Assembly: GCA_031254035.1 (NCBI GenBank)
Contig: JAIRVF010000113.1
Coordinates: forward strand, 1 to 64,000
Source of the DNA: Paenibacillus sp.
GTDB lineage: Bacteria; Bacillota; Bacilli; Paenibacillales; Paenibacillaceae
DNA length: 64,000 nt
Direction: 5' to 3'
The notes beneath the pieces were generated by a model. That model was not told the origin of the DNA. It worked only from the letters and a program-made list of their open reading frames with translations, and searched no databases. Each line of letters begins with the position of its first letter. Positions within the stretch are counted from its first letter, which is position 1. Positions 61,901-64,000 of this stretch are shown here, in pieces. Made by a program: the position numbers and the translations under genes.

Positions 61901-64000
61901 CTCAACATCCCGCGTGAACCCGGGCGAAGTCCGCTCTTTAATGTAATGTTTATGATGCAAAATATACCGGTAGAAGAGCTTCGTTTTGAAGGAATTCATT
62001 CAGTGCCGCAGCGATATGACAAGCGATCTGCAAAGTTTGACTTGACGCTTACTGTTGAAGAGAAAGACAACGGACTTGAGTGCAGTTTGGAATTTGCCGC
62101 AAGTTTATTTAATCGAGACACAATCATCCGGATGAAGGAAGCGTTCATCGCCGTTATTCAACAGATTTCCGTTCATTCGGAAATGGAAATATCCGAAATG
62201 CAGTTGTTGATAGGGGAAGAGCGCAGGCAAGTGCTGGAAACATTTAATCAAACTTCAGAAGATTACTTGTGTAAGAGTACGATTCATGAAGAGATCATGC
62301 GCATGGCGACCGTATTTCCGTATTCTATTGCTTTAATCGCTGGAGGAAAGCGGCTGACTTACCGTGAATTAAATGATCTTTCCGATGGATTGGCAGGCAA
62401 ACTGCTTGAAAGAGGTGTGACATCTGGCTCGGTGGTTGGTGTCATGGCACATCGTACCGCCGAACTTATCATAGGTATGATTGCGGTATTAAAAGCGGGA
62501 GGGGCATACTTGCCCATCGATCCGGAGTATCCGCATGCAAGAGTCGCCTATATGATCGAAGACAGTAAATGCGACCTGCTGCTGTCTGAATCTGCCGTCA
62601 TGGCAGCGCATGATTATGGGGTTGACTGGCTTGATTTATTGAACCAGGAAAATTACAGCAGTTCGCATGGTTTATTGGCAGATGCCGTCAAATCGACGGA
62701 AGTGGCCTATGTTATCTACACATCAGGTTCCACAGGTACACCAAAAGGAGTTATGTGCGAACATCGAAACGTAATCAATTTCTTTGCTTCGATGCGCAGG
62801 AGACTGGGATTGACCAATGAGGACATATTTTTAGCTCTTACAACGCTATCCTTTGATATTTTTGTTTTAGAAACGTTGCTGCCGCTGGCTTCTGGCTGTA
62901 GGGTCGTTGTGGCTGATGAGAACGAACAAAGAGATGGCCGGCTGATAGGAGAACTGATTCAAGCATATGGGGTCAACATCATGCAAGTCACCCCATCCCG
63001 GCTTGAAATGTACCTGCAGACGGGGTTTTCCCTGGAAGATTTCCCTACGGTCAATAAATTGCTTATTGGCGGGGAGCCTTTTCCGCCCCGATTATTCAAA
63101 CAAGTCCCGGTAAATTTGAATATTTATAATCTCTATGGTCCGACGGAAACAACGGTTTGGTCAACCATGAAGGCTTTAAAGAAAGATGAGCGGATCACGG
63201 TAGGAAAGCCTATTTTTAATACCTTCGTTTACATAGTGGATAAATACGGCCAACCCGTTCCGATTGGCGTACAGGGAGAGCTGTTGATTGCAGGGGAAGG
63301 CGTAACAAGAGGTTATTTGGGAAGACCGGAGTTAACTGCTGAAAGGTTCATGGAATGCTGCTTCAGACCGGGTCAGCGCATGTATCGTACGGGAGATTTG
63401 GCTAGATGGCTTCCAAACGGGGAAATTGATGTTATAGGAAGGCTAGATTATCAGGTCAAGCATCATGGCTACCGAATCGAGTTAGGCGAAATCGAAGCTT
63501 GTATTCTTGAATTCCACGACATCGTTTCATGTGTTTGTATGATCCGAGAAAAGGAAACAAGCCAGCTGATAGCATACTATGTGTCCGAATCGCCTATTCA
63601 TGTTACGGATCTGCGTAAGCATTTGTTGATGTCATTACCAAAATATATGGTTCCAGAGCATTACATTTGGTTAGAGCGATTGCCGATCACACCAAACGGA
63701 AAACTTGATCGTAAGGCATTGCCCGATCCGGGAGACGATAGACCGATGTTAGAAACCGTTTACGAAGAAGCTGTTTCGCAAACCGAGAGGCGGATTCAAA
63801 GTATTTGGTCAGCTGCCTTGAAAAAGGACAACATTGGAATTCATGATAATTTCTTTGATCTTGGTGGAAACTCCTTGCTCTTGGTTCATGTTTATCGTTC
63901 CTTAGAGGAATGGCATCCGGGCGTTCTCACGATTGCGGATCTTTTTGCTTATCCGTCTATTTCGAAGTTGACTCAATTTATCAATAGCAAACAAGAGGCC
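58958..64000 (+). CDS. Non-ribosomal peptide synthetase, A-T-C-A-T..., 3' end beyond window
   Basis: Open over 1681 codons with no stop, from ATG 58958 after GGGGTGAGAG. Domain order: A1 (about 1-510; FTSGSTGKPKG from 206; YGPTETT; YRTGD), T1 (Ser600 in LGGNS), C (HHIVCDG at 787-793, LCL-like active site), A2 (about 1110-1550; YTSGSTGTPKG from 1254), T2 (Ser1639 in LGGNS). Lacking an N-terminal C domain, it is an initiating module plus first extension. The A2 pocket reads D-I-L-Q-L-G-L-V-W, close to the known glycine code. A1 reads about D-P-R-H-F-A-L-L-A, which I cannot assign. A1 carries a Ser-rich insert. Confidence 0.93.
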   Translation, partial: MNFYCNIPEAIQRHAQHFPERIAVEFRGSTISYGQLQKMTDQIAAFLSRQIGGQANIAVAAERTPNTLISILGIMKANCVFVPLDTRYPAERLKHMVHKSDCKWIISDSDKLAQISDWLAGIESDTRIAILHSNAENDAAPLIEEWTTMHSNRTSSDLSSYPTSPDLPSNRMSSDSLLYLSSPTSQLYLTSNQQDNRSGDHAYIYFTSGSTGKPKGILGKHKSLAHFIDWEVKQFNLDESTRVSQLTSPSFDPYLRDIFVPLYSGGTVCIPDDYEMIINPLKLLDWINRSGVTLLHMVPTLFRALMQYASEYHFRYVKHIFLAGERLKGTDLHHFYNLYGSRIQIVNLYGPTETTLAKAFYLVQPKDSELTNIPIGKPLPDTEFFLLDSSGQRCGIGGTGEIYIRTAYGSAGYWDDAEETLERFVANPEIHDPEDIFYRTGDIGRQLSDGSFECIGRTDDQVKIRGIRIELPEIEQSITRVDGVTNAVVSVKSNGESKLLCAYFTAERLIGDEEFKKFLLRKLPNEMIPAYFIQMDALPLLPNGKTNKKALPDPASLMGTAKKHIPANETEAKVKTILQNILAVDYIHAESTFIALGGNSLDAAMVSMQINKEFGVETNAADILRHDTLFSLAGFIDKASEKSRAAIPVVDASDVYPVSSAQSRILMAHLIDNTGIAYNIPECVLLEGEIEREKLENSFRSLVRRHESLRTSFQWCSGKPVQRIHLEVPFHLRYVEGPNRNSDLLPIIVQKLMEDFVQPFHLEEAPLLRAQLVTLEKGRHLLMWDTHHIVCDGISQKVFKHELTALYNDGILPEISLTYKDYACWHHHMLERGLYANQEKYWMSEFSGDLALLELPTDYTRPTRQSFSGESIPFYIEHDLTDRLREISHKTNSTLYMILLTAFYILLSKYTGQEEIRIGTPIANRNRAELGNIIGMFVNNLVICGLPAGELSFLSFLKHVKNRVLAAFENQDVPFDRLVDSLNIPREPGRSPLFNVMFMMQNIPVEELRFEGIHSVPQRYDKRSAKFDLTLTVEEKDNGLECSLEFAASLFNRDTIIRMKEAFIAVIQQISVHSEMEISEMQLLIGEERRQVLETFNQTSEDYLCKSTIHEEIMRMATVFPYSIALIAGGKRLTYRELNDLSDGLAGKLLERGVTSGSVVGVMAHRTAELIIGMIAVLKAGGAYLPIDPEYPHARVAYMIEDSKCDLLLSESAVMAAHDYGVDWLDLLNQENYSSSHGLLADAVKSTEVAYVIYTSGSTGTPKGVMCEHRNVINFFASMRRRLGLTNEDIFLALTTLSFDIFVLETLLPLASGCRVVVADENEQRDGRLIGELIQAYGVNIMQVTPSRLEMYLQTGFSLEDFPTVNKLLIGGEPFPPRLFKQVPVNLNIYNLYGPTETTVWSTMKALKKDERITVGKPIFNTFVYIVDKYGQPVPIGVQGELLIAGEGVTRGYLGRPELTAERFMECCFRPGQRMYRTGDLARWLPNGEIDVIGRLDYQVKHHGYRIELGEIEACILEFHDIVSCVCMIREKETSQLIAYYVSESPIHVTDLRKHLLMSLPKYMVPEHYIWLERLPITPNGKLDRKALPDPGDDRPMLETVYEEAVSQTERRIQSIWSAALKKDNIGIHDNFFDLGGNSLLLVHVYRSLEEWHPGVLTIADLFAYPSISKLTQFINSKQEA
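59408..59515 (+). repeat. 54-bp imperfect tandem duplication inside NRPS A1
   Basis: Units 59408-59461 and 59462-59515 both start TCAAATCGAA and share CTTCAGA and ATCTCCA blocks. They keep the frame, adding two 18-residue Ser-rich units (SNRTSSDLSS..., SNRMSSDSLL...) at residues 151-186, just before the A3 core. A third partial unit may follow (ACTTCAAATC). Confidence 0.8.

Overview
The window looks like a chromosomal segment of a Gram-positive, low-to-moderate GC endospore-former of the Paenibacillaceae, most likely Paenibacillus. This is inference from gene content: a two-subunit glycine dehydrogenase (GcvPA/GcvPB), tandem glycine riboswitches, a TPP riboswitch, a flotillin operon with an ECF-type promoter, YesM/YesN-type sugar sensing beside a carbohydrate ABC importer, strong AGGAGG ribosome sites, and T-run terminators. 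No rRNA, tRNA, CRISPR array or intact transposase was seen.

Layout. 0-2.5 kb: IS3-type transposase remnant, then nfeD2-floT (membrane microdomain proteins). 2.6-9.9 kb: a glycine/serine block. gcvT-gcvPA-gcvPB runs leftward and sdaAB-sdaAA-gcvH runs rightward, each behind its own tandem glycine riboswitch with a terminator expression platform; gcvH is thus separated from the other gcv genes and co-transcribed with serine deaminase. 9.9-13.7 kb: a repeat-rich intergenic stretch, an intracellular type I pullulanase with an apparent C-terminal CBM41, and a methyltransferase. 13.9-17.3 kb: TPP riboswitch and tenA-thiM-thiD-thiE (thiamin salvage). 17.5-22.1 kb: carboxylesterase, then an AT-rich patch (acetyltransferase, PNPOx-like flavoprotein, divergent MocR regulator). 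22.3-34.3 kb: bL25, an ABC-F protein behind a leader-peptide/terminator attenuator, a MurG paralog, a SWIM-SNF2 helicase, an unrecognised protein, a DUF2207 lipoprotein and diaminopimelate dehydrogenase. 34.4-49.5 kb: TrhO-type rhodanese, a chemoreceptor, and a leftward carbohydrate-uptake cluster (YesN, YesM, two binding proteins, then binding protein and two permeases) with pgmB divergent. 49.6-53.4 kb: acetyltransferase, a broken tatC with intact tatA, an exonuclease and a lactonase. 53.5-58.4 kb: LysR regulator divergent from a 2-methylcitrate cycle operon. 58.6-64 kb: a deleted Sfp-type phosphopantetheinyl transferase remnant followed by a large NRPS gene (A-T-C-A-T and continuing) that runs off the right edge.

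Two patterns cut across the window. First, at least four loci (AAA ATPase, azlC-azlD, tatC, Sfp-type PPTase), and probably an MFS transporter gene, retain both ends but have lost the middle. Second, a family of intergenic repeats (four copies, 44-292 bp) with TGTTCAAAAAG-type terminal inverted repeats sits, in three copies, 25-34 bp upstream of a start codon in the same orientation. Its end spells GLFEQPL when read in frame, which creates false N-terminal extensions on three genes; I placed their starts downstream.
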